64,000 nucleotides of DNA from Candidatus Woesearchaeota archaeon (GCA_002867475.1 PKTL01000069.1:1-64000), one strand, 5' to 3'. Positions 40,640-50,811 are shown, counted from the stretch's first letter. Numbers and translations are program-made. Notes: generated from the letters alone by a model not told the origin.

Positions 40640-41197
40640 ATGTTTTACAAAACTTTAGTAAAGGATCATATAAGGGTTTCACCTGAATTGTTTGCAAAAC
40701 CTACAAAGGATGCAATCACAGAAGAGATCAAAAAACAATATGAAGGTTTCATCAATAAGGACATGGGAGTCGTAATTGATGTATATGATATCAGCAAGAT
40801 CGATGAAGGCGTTGTCATCCCAGGTGATGGTGCTGCTTATTTTGATACAGAATTTACACTTATTACTTATAAACCTGAACTTCAGGAAGTGATTCCTGGA
40901 CAGATAAAGGATATCGCTGACTTTGGTGCTTTCATAACAATGGGTCCTCTCGATGGTATGATTCATATATCTCAGACAATGGATGACTTCGTATCATTTA
41001 GCAAGGACAAAGTACTTCTTGGTAAAGAATCAAAAAGAAACCTAAAAGTTAATGATAAATGTAAAGCTAGAATAATCGCAGTTAGCTATAAAGACATAGC
41101 AAATCCAAAAATAGGACTTACTATGAGACAAGAGCAACTTGGAAAGCTTGAATGGATTGAAGAGACAAACCAAAAGAAAGCTGCTAAAAAAGAATAG
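40640..41197 (+). CDS. rpoE: DNA-directed RNA polymerase subunit E' (Rpo7)
   Basis: MFYKTLVKDHIRVSPELF...GQIKDIADFGAFITMGPLDGMIHISQ. Confidence 0.95.
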   Translation: MFYKTLVKDHIRVSPELFAKPTKDAITEEIKKQYEGFINKDMGVVIDVYDISKIDEGVVIPGDGAAYFDTEFTLITYKPELQEVIPGQIKDIADFGAFITMGPLDGMIHISQTMDDFVSFSKDKVLLGKESKRNLKVNDKCKARIIAVSYKDIANPKIGLTMRQEQLGKLEWIEETNQKKAAKKE

Positions 41198-41206
41198 GTG
41201 ATCATT

Positions 41207-41392
41207 ATGAAGAAAAAAGCATGTAAGAAATGCAAAATCTTAGTTGAAGGTAATGAATGTCCAATCTGTAAGAAAAATCAATTCTCAACAAACTGGCAAG
41301 GACAGATTGTAGTGATAGACACTGTAAAAAGTGAGATTGCTAAAGTTATGGGTTATGAGCATAAAGGAGATTATGCCATTAAAGTTAGGTAA
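41207..41392 (+). CDS. spt4: RpoE''/Spt4
   Basis: KKACKKCKILVEGNECPICKKNQFSTNWQGQIVVID. Confidence 0.95.
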   Translation: MKKKACKKCKILVEGNECPICKKNQFSTNWQGQIVVIDTVKSEIAKVMGYEHKGDYAIKVR

Positions 41393-41440
41393 TTAATCAT
41401 ATTAACCAATTTTTAATTTAAAAAAACGGTGAAGCAAAAA

Positions 41441-41839
41441 ATGGAATTAAACATATTAAAAGAAAAGGAAATACCTCTTCTTGAGCGAAAAAGAGTTACA
41501 GCAACAATCGCTTCGCAGGAAGGAAAAACGCCTTCTAGAGTTGATGTAATAAAAGCAGTAGCAAAAAAGCTTAAGACTAAAGAGGAAAATATTGTAGTTA
41601 GGCACATATATTCAAAGTTTGGTAGTGGCATAGCTAAAGCTATCATGCATGTATACAATGATGCGAAAACAAAAGTGAAGTTTGAAAGGAAAGGTCTTCT
41701 TGAGAAGCATGTGATTCCTGTAGAAGCTCCAAAGGAAGAAGAAAAAGCGCCTGAAGCTGCACCAGTAGAAGAAGCTCCTATAGAGGAAGCAGAACCTGTT
41801 GCTACTGAAGAAAAAGCTGAAGAACCTAAGGAGGAATGA
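41441..41839 (+). CDS. rps24e: 30S ribosomal protein S24e (ORF track start 41429)
   Basis: [59 protein letters not shown]. Confidence 0.93.
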   Translation: MELNILKEKEIPLLERKRVTATIASQEGKTPSRVDVIKAVAKKLKTKEENIVVRHIYSKFGSGIAKAIMHVYNDAKTKVKFERKGLLEKHVIPVEAPKEEEKAPEAAPVEEAPIEEAEPVATEEKAEEPKEE

Positions 41840-41841
41840 AG

Positions 41842-41997
41842 ATGGGAAAAAAATCATTCGCAAATAAAGCACATACCATGTATGAAGATGGTAAAGCTAA
41901 AAATAAGCCATGCCCTAAATGTGGTGATGGAATATTCTTAAGCGAACATAAGGACCGAAGGACTTGTGGTAAGTGCAAATATATGGAAAAGAAGTAA
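41842..41997 (+). CDS. rps27ae: 30S ribosomal protein S27ae (51 aa; missed by ORF track)
   Basis: [51 protein letters not shown]; directly after S24e. Confidence 0.93.
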   Translation: MGKKSFANKAHTMYEDGKAKNKPCPKCGDGIFLSEHKDRRTCGKCKYMEKK

Positions 41998-42015
41998 ATA
42001 TTTTTTCTATTTTAA

Positions 42016-42330
42016 TTATTTTTCTTTATAATTTTCTTTGATTATTTCTGCAATAGAATCTATAAAACTTCTATATCCAACATCAGTTATATCTTTTCTG
42101 TTTTGATTATCCAAAAACCATTTTTCTTTTTTATCATTTAATTTAGAATATAATTCACTTAAGACATCTTTTCTTTTTTCACCATCTTTAATCTGCCACT
42201 TATAATCTTGATACATCGGCTTTATCTTGAAGAATTCAAAATGAGATTTTGAAGTTTTAGCACCATATGCAGCCGCAGCAGTCAATCCGACTGAAAAAGA
42301 AGCGATCTCAATCATAGTTTCTAAAACCAT
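42016..42330 (-). CDS. Hypothetical protein with N-terminal TM
   Basis: Intact ORF. Confidence 0.45.
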   Translation of the reverse strand: MVLETMIEIASFSVGLTAAAAYGAKTSKSHFEFFKIKPMYQDYKWQIKDGEKRKDVLSELYSKLNDKKEKWFLDNQNRKDITDVGYRSFIDSIAEIIKENYKEK

Positions 42331-42349
42331 ATGTGAGAATATCTTATTT

Positions 42350-42973
42350 CTATATATTAATCTTTTGGAGTCTCCAGCAACCGACTCTTATTCTTTGGAT
42401 TTTTTTCTTGTGATAATCCATTGTTTGTTTTAGTGGAAAATCAAACTCGAAAAGATTTGTGACTTCAAAACCTTCATCTTCACTTAATGCATTTATAAAG
42501 CCTTTTGATTCAAGCTTGTGAAATGAATATATAACTTTTCCTGTCTTGAATGCTTTGAGTAAAAATCTTCTGTCAGCATGATCATCCTTAACACCGAAAG
42601 GAGGGTTTTGAAGAACAATATCTGCTGATAACTCGAGATCTTCAATATTTGAATTTATGAACTCATATTCTCCAACTACATACTCTTCTTCTACTTTTTT
42701 TAGGTTCTCTTTCGCAATATTTATTGCTGAACTATCTATATCTATAAAATAAACTTTCTTTGCACCTGCTATCAATGCACCTATACCTAGGATTCCTGTG
42801 CCACAACCTAAGTCAGCAATTATCTTATCTTTGAAATCACCGACTATGTTTGCGTGCCAGATTATATCTGCAGCTATTTCACTGTCCGTTGGGTATTGTT
42901 CAAGCTTCCATTTAGGATTTTCAAAGACTTTTAAATGGCTTAAGTATACACCTAATTCTTTTTTTGTACGCAT
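42350..42973 (-). CDS. SAM-dependent RNA methyltransferase (METTL5-like)
   Basis: [27 protein letters not shown]...[25 protein letters not shown]. Confidence 0.9.
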   Translation of the reverse strand: MRTKKELGVYLSHLKVFENPKWKLEQYPTDSEIAADIIWHANIVGDFKDKIIADLGCGTGILGIGALIAGAKKVYFIDIDSSAINIAKENLKKVEEEYVVGEYEFINSNIEDLELSADIVLQNPPFGVKDDHADRRFLLKAFKTGKVIYSFHKLESKGFINALSEDEGFEVTNLFEFDFPLKQTMDYHKKKIQRIRVGCWRLQKINI

Positions 42974-43072
42974 AGATATTAGTTACTATAAATAGTATAA
43001 AAAATATACTATTACTAGAATATAGAAAAGTATATAAACACATTTTTGATTTTAATTTTTAGGGGTTGAAAA

Positions 43073-43609
43073 TTGATGTTTGATATTCAAAGCAAGACAG
43101 TTAAAAAAATTGAAAATGGACTGAAAGATTCTTTTTCTAAAATTCGTGAAGAGATGGATATCCACTTAGACACCATCAATGAAAACACCAATGAACTTGC
43201 TGCAAATTATGATTATATGATGAAGCTTGAAGGAAAGATAGACAAGCTAAATGAAAGAATTGATGAACTCACTATAATGATGGAAGAGTTTGTAGGTATG
43301 CCTAAAAAGATTGGTTACAAAGAGCAGTTTGAAAACATAGTTCTTAGCAATAGAGAACAAGAAGTTTTTTTAGTATTATATTCTTCACAAACAGACCTTT
43401 CCCATAATGAGATTGCGAGAAAATTAGGACTTACTATCCAATTGGTCGATCAGAACATTGATGGGATGATCTCAAAAGGAGTTCCTATAATAAAAAGATA
43501 TAATGAAGGTAAAGTCACTTTAAAAGTTGATGATGACTTCAAGAGTCTTCAGGCAAAAGAGAACATACTTAATATTAACGAAGCAATTGTTACGAGCATC
43601 ATGCAATAA
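43073..43609 (+). CDS. Coiled-coil protein with C-terminal HTH
   Basis: LSNREQEVFLVLYSSQTDLSHNEIARKLGLTIQLVDQNIDGMISKGV. Confidence 0.7.
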   Translation: MMFDIQSKTVKKIENGLKDSFSKIREEMDIHLDTINENTNELAANYDYMMKLEGKIDKLNERIDELTIMMEEFVGMPKKIGYKEQFENIVLSNREQEVFLVLYSSQTDLSHNEIARKLGLTIQLVDQNIDGMISKGVPIIKRYNEGKVTLKVDDDFKSLQAKENILNINEAIVTSIMQ

Positions 43610-43619
43610 ATTTTTCTTT

Positions 43620-43788
43620 GGACTTGTAGCTCAGCCTGGTATGAGCGCTCGGTTGGCATATGAAAAGTCAAGCTTTTCGAGTTTGGTTTGAAATCCGAAA
43701 ATCGAAAGGCCATGGGTTCACACTAAAATTCTTCTAGAATTTTGTGCACAAAAGAGCTTGACTTTTTTAGTGAATTCCACAGAGTCCA
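43620..43788 (+). tRNA. tRNA-like gene, anticodon GGC if canonical, with two putative introns (about 43659..43700 anticodon loop; about 43721..43772 T-loop)
   Basis: GGACTTGTAGCTCAGCCTGGTATGAGCGCTCGGTTGGCA...; D arm intact; removing both segments gives 75 nt with TTCAAAT T-loop and AGAGTCCA 3' end, but stem mismatches remain. Confidence 0.55.
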
Positions 43789-43824
43789 TAAAATATAAAA
43801 AGGATGTATTAATAAGGATTTATT

Positions 43825-44304
43825 ATGAGAATAGCTATAATTTCAGACACTCATGAAAATGAAGCAGCATTATTGAAAGCTGTAAGCATGATAAAAAAAG
43901 AAGGGATAAAGACAGTCCTTCATTGTGGTGATCTGATAAGTCCCCCTATGCTTGATTACTTTAAAGGTTTTGATTTCAGGTTTGTTTTTGGTAATAATGA
44001 TGGAGAACATAATGGATTAGTTAATACTTGTAAAAAGTTAGGTTTTGAAAAACCAGAAATTGCAAAATCTTTAATCCTTGAAGGTAAGAATATATTCATG
44101 TGTCATGAAAAGCCGGATTGTGAGGAAGCTATAAATTCACAAAAGTTTGATTATATATTTTTTGGCCATAGTCATTCTACTTACGATGAAAAAATAGGGA
44201 ACACAAGAGTTATTAATCCTGGTGCATTATTTAGGGCTTCTATCTATACTTTCGCAATCCTTGACCTAAAAACAGATAGTCTAGAATTCCTTAGAGTTTT
44301 TTAA
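43825..44304 (+). CDS. YfcE/MJ0936-type metallophosphoesterase
   Basis: IISDTHENEAALLKAV...HCGDLI...FGNNDGE...HEKP...FGHSH...NPGAL. Confidence 0.93.
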   Translation: MRIAIISDTHENEAALLKAVSMIKKEGIKTVLHCGDLISPPMLDYFKGFDFRFVFGNNDGEHNGLVNTCKKLGFEKPEIAKSLILEGKNIFMCHEKPDCEEAINSQKFDYIFFGHSHSTYDEKIGNTRVINPGALFRASIYTFAILDLKTDSLEFLRVF

Positions 44305-44348
44305 CTAAGGTACTGGAATAGTTTAACTCTTCAAAGATTATAGAGTTC

Positions 44349-45119
44349 TTATCTAGATAAGTGCTTACTGCTTATTGTTGAAAGATCAGTAGTCTTATCT
44401 ATTTCAAGTATTGCGTTTGCTAGTTGCTTTCCACCAACCACTTCTGGCATCACAACTATTTGCGCACCAACTTTATGAAGTCTTCCAACACTTTCTTCAT
44501 CGCTTGCTTTTGCAGCAATTATCAAATTAGGATTCAGCTCTGATGCTGTCATGACCACATAGATATTATCGCTATTTTCCCTTAAAGTTGAAACTAAAAC
44601 TTTCGCTTGTTTAATATTTGCTTTCTCCAATATGTGTGGATCCATAGCATTTCCTTGGATAACTTGTTCTCCTTTATCAAGAAGTCTTTGTACAACGTCT
44701 GGATCTTTTTCTATTATGATATATTTTTTTGTGTCTTTCTTTAAGTTTTCAAGAGTGTATTTTCCTATCATCCCATAACCGCACACAATGATATGATTCT
44801 TTTCTTTTTTCATTCTGATGATTCCTCCTTTGAGCCCTTTAATGAGTAAATTTGTTTGAGTTTCTATTACCATGCTTGCAAAAGCTGTTGCCGTATATAA
44901 CACGGCACCCATACCTAGATATATTGATATGACTGCAATCAATTTTCCAAAGGGTGTTTCTGGTTTGAAAAGTATATCTACTGTCAAAAACATTAGAAAT
45001 GTGGAGTAGATAGCATCATAGAAGGGGATTCCTTCTACCATTGTCAGAAGCGATGCGCTAAAACTCGCAACTGATATAAAAAATAACACTCCAAAAAAAA
45101 TACTTTTTTTATGTACCAA
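44349..45119 (-). CDS. Potassium channel protein with TrkA-N (RCK) domain
   Basis: TM region then IIVCGYGMIGKYTLENLKK...VIQGNAMDPHILEKANI. Confidence 0.9.
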   Translation of the reverse strand: MVHKKSIFFGVLFFISVASFSASLLTMVEGIPFYDAIYSTFLMFLTVDILFKPETPFGKLIAVISIYLGMGAVLYTATAFASMVIETQTNLLIKGLKGGIIRMKKEKNHIIVCGYGMIGKYTLENLKKDTKKYIIIEKDPDVVQRLLDKGEQVIQGNAMDPHILEKANIKQAKVLVSTLRENSDNIYVVMTASELNPNLIIAAKASDEESVGRLHKVGAQIVVMPEVVGGKQLANAILEIDKTTDLSTISSKHLSR

Positions 45120-45245
45120 TAACCCACCTCTTTTAGTCTATAAATTGGTCTTTTCTTATTTAAAGGTTTTTATTTTTTTAATGATTAAATAAGATTTATA
45201 CTATTAAACCATGTTTTTATAAAATATATTTTTTTATCAAATCCT

Positions 45246-45650
45246 ATGGAAGAGGTTAATTTAGCACATGTTCTTATCTGTAACAATCGTTATGAAGTCA
45301 TTGCTGGACTGCATAAAAGTAGGAATGATCTGACACTGCCTGGCGGAAAAGTGGAAGAATATGAAAGTTTTACAGATGCTGCCAAAAGAGAAACCAAGGA
45401 AGAAACTGGAATAATCTTAAATTCCTTAGAGATCTTGCTTTATGAAGCTAGAATACCTAAAGAAGATAAAATATTCAATGTGAAAACTTTTTTTGCAACA
45501 ACAGACAAAAAACCTCGTAACCTCTTAAAAGATGAACATGGGTTCATGAAATTTTTACCATATGAAACCCTTTTTAAGTATCCTAGAGCATTTTATATAG
45601 AGCAACCAATAATAGATTTCTATAATATTAACAATGTATCAAATTTTTAA
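45246..45650 (+). CDS. Nudix hydrolase
   Basis: LPGGKVEEYESFTDAAKRETKEETGI Nudix box. Confidence 0.95.
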   Translation: MEEVNLAHVLICNNRYEVIAGLHKSRNDLTLPGGKVEEYESFTDAAKRETKEETGIILNSLEILLYEARIPKEDKIFNVKTFFATTDKKPRNLLKDEHGFMKFLPYETLFKYPRAFYIEQPIIDFYNINNVSNF

Positions 45651-46604
45651 GAACTTAAAATCTTTCAATTCTTCAAAATTCAAGAAATTGTAGTTCTTGT
45701 TTTCTTTTATGAATTCTTCAATCTCTTCTTTTTCGAGAATATCCTGTTTTGACAAGTATACATGAATCGGTTTATGAAGCTTTTTTACGTTATCATAAAG
45801 CTTTTTTTGCTTCTCAATAGGATAAGTTTCTGTAAGATCAATAATAAAAAGTATGGAGTCTGCAACGTAACGCATAGCTAGATATGCTTGGATCTCTACA
45901 GAATTCATCTTTTCTACTCTGTTTAGAGTTCCAGGAGTATCTATTAATTGTATCTTGTTATATGATTTTTTCATATATCCAACATTAAGTTTTTTTGTTG
46001 TGAAAGCATAACTGTTTATCTCTGGAGTGCTTGTTGTAAGTTTTGATAAAAGCGTGCTTTTTCCCACGTTTGGAAAACCTGCTATAGCGACAGTTTTTAA
46101 TCCTGTTTTAATACTTGGATAGTTCTTCATTGTTATTCTTGCTTGTTCTAAGTATTTCAACTCGTTTCTTATTTGTTTTGGAACACTGCTTATTCTTCCT
46201 AAAAATTCCCTTACAAGCTTATTTATTAGTATAAGCTCTTTTGCTGATTTTATCTTTTTCACATAATCATTTGTAAGTTTTGATGTCTGTTTAGTTGCCC
46301 AATTCAAAGATGCGAGACTTTTTTTCAATAAGTCGATTTCTAAAGTAAGATTTAGTAATTGTTTGTAAAACTCGCTCAATTCATCGAAACTTGGATAGGA
46401 TTTGATAATCTTACCATACTGACTATTTATGGATTTTTCAATAACTCTTATCTTTTCTATCTCGATAGTTTTACTCTTTTGCATCCTTGTCAATTTGCTT
46501 GAAAGACTGCTTCTTATCTCTGTAGCGTGCTTTTTTCCTCTTTTTATAGCTACATCTAGATAAAAGTCAGGTGTTTCAATCTTCTGCAATCCTTGAAAGT
46601 TCAT
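45639..46604 (-). CDS. NOG1-like GTPase
   Basis: VAIAGFPNVGKSTLLSKLTTSTPEINSYAFTTKKLNVGYM...LIDTPGTLNR. Confidence 0.93.
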   Translation of the reverse strand: MNFQGLQKIETPDFYLDVAIKRGKKHATEIRSSLSSKLTRMQKSKTIEIEKIRVIEKSINSQYGKIIKSYPSFDELSEFYKQLLNLTLEIDLLKKSLASLNWATKQTSKLTNDYVKKIKSAKELILINKLVREFLGRISSVPKQIRNELKYLEQARITMKNYPSIKTGLKTVAIAGFPNVGKSTLLSKLTTSTPEINSYAFTTKKLNVGYMKKSYNKIQLIDTPGTLNRVEKMNSVEIQAYLAMRYVADSILFIIDLTETYPIEKQKKLYDNVKKLHKPIHVYLSKQDILEKEEIEEFIKENKNYNFLNFEELKDFKFLKI

Positions 46605-46641
46605 AGATATTTAGAAATGGTTGCTTCTTTTTAAATAGATA

Positions 46642-47424
46642 CTATTTATTAAACCATTCTTGCATTTTGATTGCATCGTTTAATGGTTCAGGAGATTCAT
46701 TGATTATTGTAATATTGTAACCTTTATCTCCATATTCTTGTAGCTTTTTTATTAATGGTTCTGCGAATTCCTTGCTTGTTAGAATATGGTTTCTTTCTCC
46801 TTTATCTGTGTATTCAATGCCTGAGAAATGTGCGTGGAAAGTTTTTGGAAGTTTCTTAAATACTTCACCATAATCAATCTTTCCTATATTTCTAGCATAG
46901 ATATGGCTAAAATCGACAGTTATTGAGATTCCCAATTCTTCTCTTAATCTCAATAGTTCGTCTAAATCTCCAAACTGACTTGCCTTCCCAGTAGTTTCAG
47001 GTGCTAAAATCTTCTTATCCCAACAATTTTCTTCCATTATTTGGATTATATCTTCTATTTCTTCTTTAATTATTTCATAGACTTCTTCTTTGTCCTGTTT
47101 TTGGTAGAATCCTGGGTGAAAGACAACATACTTCGCGTTTAAATGAATTGCTCGTTCAACAGAGTCTAATATTCTTTTTTTGCTTGCTTCTCTCTTTATT
47201 TTTTCTGGACTTGCAAGGTTTATGAAATAAGGCGCGTGAATAGTTAAAATTACACCTTGTTCTTTTGCTAATTCGCCCAGTATTTTTGCTTTCTCATTTG
47301 ATACATTTACACCATGGGTGAATGGCATCTCTAGAATCTTCAAACCATTGTTTTTTACATTAGGTATTCCTTTCTCGTAGCCTAAACCATCTGTTCCTGC
47401 CGGACCTATAATTACATTATCCAT
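46642..47424 (-). CDS. AP endonuclease family 2 / endonuclease IV-like TIM barrel
   Basis: IHAPYFINLASPEKIKREASKKRILDSVERAIHLNAKYVVFHPG...APETTGK...VDFSHIYAR. Confidence 0.85.
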   Translation of the reverse strand: MDNVIIGPAGTDGLGYEKGIPNVKNNGLKILEMPFTHGVNVSNEKAKILGELAKEQGVILTIHAPYFINLASPEKIKREASKKRILDSVERAIHLNAKYVVFHPGFYQKQDKEEVYEIIKEEIEDIIQIMEENCWDKKILAPETTGKASQFGDLDELLRLREELGISITVDFSHIYARNIGKIDYGEVFKKLPKTFHAHFSGIEYTDKGERNHILTSKEFAEPLIKKLQEYGDKGYNITIINESPEPLNDAIKMQEWFNK

Positions 47425-47488
47425 AATAAGAAAATTAAAAGTTCCTTTTTTTAAGGGTTTTGTTTAAAAAAAAAAGAAAAAGAAGAAT

Positions 47489-47734
47489 TTATTCATCTCC
47501 AGACCAATCAGGCCTTTCATCACAGATAGGACCTCTACATGTTGGTCTTACTGGTTCATTAGGTCTTTCCATTAATGTTAATGGGTCATCTATATCTGAA
47601 TTTTCTGTTGGTGGTTCGAAAGATGGATCGAATCCCCACTCATTATAAACATTGTCAGCAAATACACTGACACTCCCAATTATTGTTAAAACTAAAATCG
47701 AAGTCAACAATAAAATTTTTATTTTTCTTTTCAT
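47489..47734 (-). CDS. Small secreted protein
   Basis: MKRKIKILLLTSILVLTIIGSVSVFA signal peptide. Confidence 0.6.
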   Translation of the reverse strand: MKRKIKILLLTSILVLTIIGSVSVFADNVYNEWGFDPSFEPPTENSDIDDPLTLMERPNEPVRPTCRGPICDERPDWSGDE

Positions 47735-47746
47735 CTTATTCCACCT

Positions 47747-48010
47747 CTATTCATCCATTGAATTTCTTATAGTGTTATTTATTCTTGAGCCTGTTTCATC
47801 AGGATATCCTGAGTAATCAACTAAACTATCTGCACCATATTCTGGTTCAAATTCTGTTCCTTCTCCACTATGGACTCTTTCTTCATTTCCGGGCCACGTT
47901 TCCGGGTCATACATCGGATTTAAATGGTGTGCGCTAACACTCGCAACTAACATTGTCATTAATGCTAGTACCATCAAAATACTCATTGTTTTTCTTTTCA
48001 TACATACCAC
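47747..48010 (-). CDS. Small secreted protein
   Basis: Signal peptide MKRKTMSILMVLALMTMLVASVSA (start likely M5). Confidence 0.6.
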   Translation of the reverse strand: MVCMKRKTMSILMVLALMTMLVASVSAHHLNPMYDPETWPGNEERVHSGEGTEFEPEYGADSLVDYSGYPDETGSRINNTIRNSMDE

Positions 48011-48027
48011 CTTTTATTTTTTATTTT

Positions 48028-48222
48028 TTATATCATCTCACCGATCTCAACATATTCATCTTCTAGGAATCCATCTTCTAGATCGCTGATTACTTTTTCA
48101 TCCTCAAATACTGCGTTACCTGTTGTTACTGAAATATCTTTTTCTTCGTTTGTTGAAACTTCTGTATTAGTACATGCAGTAAAAGCTAAAGCAAGAACCA
48201 ATAAAACCATTAAATATTTCAT
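48028..48222 (-). CDS. Small lipoprotein
   Basis: LALAFTACTN lipobox. Confidence 0.65.
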   Translation of the reverse strand: MKYLMVLLVLALAFTACTNTEVSTNEEKDISVTTGNAVFEDEKVISDLEDGFLEDEYVEIGEMI

Positions 48223-49214
48223 CAGTAAACACCTCCTTTAACACCTGTTTCTTCGCTGCTAGCTGAAGGTTCTTTAGGTGCTGTAGTTGCACTTTCAGTT
48301 GGTGCTTCATCACTGTTTGAATCTTCTGAATTATCGCTTGATTGCTCTCCAGTTACGGTTACTGAATTACTATCTTCATTGCTTGGTGCTGAATCAAAAT
48401 TTGGTTCTTCATTCTTGTTTTCGAATGTTGATTCCACTTGCACTTTCAGTTCTGTCTCTGCTGCTTTGTTCTGTATGCTTGTGCTTACCGCTTCTTCTAT
48501 CACTCTTTTTGCTGCAGTTTCTTTTTCTTCACCGCTCATCTTTGAATAAACATCACTTAAGAATGTTTTTGCTCCATCAACTGTTGCAGAACCACTTTTT
48601 ATTTGTTGTACTGCTTCAGGATTTTCTAATCCTAATAATGCGAGCTTACTTTGAAATTGTAAAGCGTTGTACTCATTCTTTTTCTTTTGAATCTCTGTTT
48701 CAAGTGCTTTTACCTGTTCTTTTTCCTGATTTTTTATCTGTTCTTTTATACTATTTTTTACTGCTTCCTCTGTTACGACTTCGCTTACTGTTTGTCTGAA
48801 TTCAGTTATGAGATCTCTTGATTCTGCTTTTATTGAAAGATAAACTTCACTTAGATAAGTTGTGTTTGAATCTAAATTAATATTTTGTAGTTCTTCTAGT
48901 AAAACTTCGAGTTCGGATAAAATTTCACCCATTCTTGTTGTGTTAAAAGCTGGATACTCCTTATTTATCTCTTCAATTATCAGGTTTCCATCAATTATTT
49001 TGTCTGTAAGATCTTGCTCTAACTCTAAGAATCTTACTTCTCCACCATATTCATTATTGAATGCTGAGACTTCTGATAAGTCTTCAACTAGTACTTCTGG
49101 CTCTGCAAAACCTATACCCATTAGGAATATTGCAAAGATTGCCAAAAACATTATTTTTTTTGTTTTCATATTATTGCCTCCCAGTTTTTTGTAAATAGTA
49201 TTAAGATGGAACAA
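48222..49214 (-). CDS. Secreted coiled-coil protein with Ser/Glu-rich C-terminus
   Basis: Signal peptide IMFLAIFAIFLMGIGFAEP; heptad-rich middle. Confidence 0.6.
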   Translation of the reverse strand: MFHLNTIYKKLGGNNMKTKKIMFLAIFAIFLMGIGFAEPEVLVEDLSEVSAFNNEYGGEVRFLELEQDLTDKIIDGNLIIEEINKEYPAFNTTRMGEILSELEVLLEELQNINLDSNTTYLSEVYLSIKAESRDLITEFRQTVSEVVTEEAVKNSIKEQIKNQEKEQVKALETEIQKKKNEYNALQFQSKLALLGLENPEAVQQIKSGSATVDGAKTFLSDVYSKMSGEEKETAAKRVIEEAVSTSIQNKAAETELKVQVESTFENKNEEPNFDSAPSNEDSNSVTVTGEQSSDNSEDSNSDEAPTESATTAPKEPSASSEETGVKGGVY

Positions 49215-49258
49215 GATATTAATTTTTACCGGAACTAAGCGGAACTACCGGTGAGAAA

Positions 49259-49957
49259 TCAGTTTTTTAAGGTTAATCTGTTACTCATCCCGACCTTTTC
49301 TTTTGAGATGATGTCTTTTCTTACCATTGACTCAATGTTTCTTGAAACACTGCTTTTTGGAAGGTTTGTCTTTTCTTCTATATATTTTTGAGTTAATGGT
49401 TTTTTGCTCTTTTTTAGAATATCATAAATTATCTTTTGCCTTTCAGTTAGAAAAGCTGGGTCTATTCTTTTTGTTTTCTTTTTCTTATGAAAAAAGAAGA
49501 AATATGCTGCAAGTAAAATCAAGATTATAATTGATAAGAAAATAGAGATTAAGTAATTATTGTTTTCAAGCCTGTTTATTGAGTATTGAACTAGGATAAC
49601 CAAACTTTCATCTCTTCCAGTACCAATAACTGTTATTGAATCATCTTGATCTATTCTTGAGAGATGTCTTGTTTTTAGATAATTGATGTCCAAATCCTTT
49701 GGCATGTGAAGCCTGTATATGAACTCATCAAACGTTTCATCCATTGTCATATTGAAAAGCCAATATTTGCCTTTTTTAGAAGTGTAATTAGGGTTTGGTT
49801 GTTCAGTTAATAAATTTGGATAATTCGAGATTCCTTCAATTATCACATTGCCATCATCTTCTAAGAATATATCAATATCTGCATAATATCCAGCAAATAC
49901 AGAGTTTATCATAAGAATAAATACTGTTAAACATAAGAATATGTTCTTAGATCTCAT
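49259..49957 (-). CDS. Membrane-anchored wHTH regulator-like protein
   Basis: Signal peptide + extracellular domain + TM + LTERQKIIYDILKKSKKPLTQKYIEEKTNLPKSSVSRNIESMVRKDII. Confidence 0.75.
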   Translation of the reverse strand: MRSKNIFLCLTVFILMINSVFAGYYADIDIFLEDDGNVIIEGISNYPNLLTEQPNPNYTSKKGKYWLFNMTMDETFDEFIYRLHMPKDLDINYLKTRHLSRIDQDDSITVIGTGRDESLVILVQYSINRLENNNYLISIFLSIIILILLAAYFFFFHKKKKTKRIDPAFLTERQKIIYDILKKSKKPLTQKYIEEKTNLPKSSVSRNIESMVRKDIISKEKVGMSNRLTLKN

Positions 49958-50110
49958 AATTATACTAAGTTCTGGTTAAATAAAAAGCTTTTGTCTTTGA
50001 AAACTTTTTTATAATATTGTTTTCATATAATCATTTATGGATAGCTATTATTTAAATCTTTCGATTATTTTGTCTTTCATTAGTAGTAACATAAAAGACT
50101 TGATTTCGAA

Positions 50111-50216
50111 TTGTAACTAACATCGCTGTTACATACCCCGAAACAAAGTTTATGATTGACTTTAGTCCAATCAATAAACGACTTGAGAGTGCAACGAGGT
50201 CGACTGAAGGGAGAAG
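50111..50216 (+). repeat. Structured inter-cassette element S1
   Basis: TTGTAACTAACATCGCTGTTACATACCCCGAAACAAAG[hairpin]CGACTTGAGAGTGCAACGAGGTCGA...GAGAAG. Confidence 0.75.
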
Positions 50217-50698
50217 TTTTAGAGCCCGAAAAAGAGTTAGTTTTTCAAAGTAGTGACAAACCGTAAGATTTATATTTAATTTAATCGTGCTTTTTATTAT
50301 GTCAAAAAATAACGAAAAAAATTTATCAACTATAATGTATCTTGCAGAACAACTTGGTATTAATCTTGATGATAAAAGAACTGCTATTGCTACACCTGAA
50401 GAAATGAGCACAGCAAGAATGTATGATGGTTCTTTAGAAGCTAGAGTAATTCCTAATTCTAGACCTGCTGTTGAAATTGAAACTCCAAGAGGTCCAGGAA
50501 TTTGGATAGAATTAGTTGACCACACTAGAGATTTAGCTCCAGAAGGAGCAATATATCAAATAAGAACTTACGTACCTAAAGAAGATCATAAAGAAGGTTT
50601 AACTGGAGATGTTTATTCTGTTTATGTTGGGAAAACTGGAATTATGCTTGATTTGCCAAAATAAGTTGATAATTCTGCATTGAAATAGGGCTCTAAAA
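50217..50698 (+). repeat. Cassette 1, bounded by TTTTAGAGCCC / GGGCTCTAAAA
   Basis: 11-bp perfect IR at 50217-50227 and 50688-50698. Confidence 0.8.
50287..50664 (+). CDS. Cassette 1 hypothetical protein (start may be ATG 50299)
   Basis: Intact ORF inside IR pair. Confidence 0.6.
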   Translation: MLFIMSKNNEKNLSTIMYLAEQLGINLDDKRTAIATPEEMSTARMYDGSLEARVIPNSRPAVEIETPRGPGIWIELVDHTRDLAPEGAIYQIRTYVPKEDHKEGLTGDVYSVYVGKTGIMLDLPK

Positions 50699-50811
50699 TT
50701 GTATGTAACATCGCTGTTAAATACTCCGAGTCCGAGTTTAACTTGAACTTTAGTTCTAAGATTAAACGAAACGAGAGCGCAACGGGACAAGGAGCGACTA
50801 GCGACGCAGAG
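50699..50811 (+). repeat. Structured inter-cassette element S2
   Basis: TTGTATGTAACATCGCTGTTAAATACTCCG...GTTTAACTTGAACTTTAGTTCTAAGATTAAAC...GCAGAG. Confidence 0.75.
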
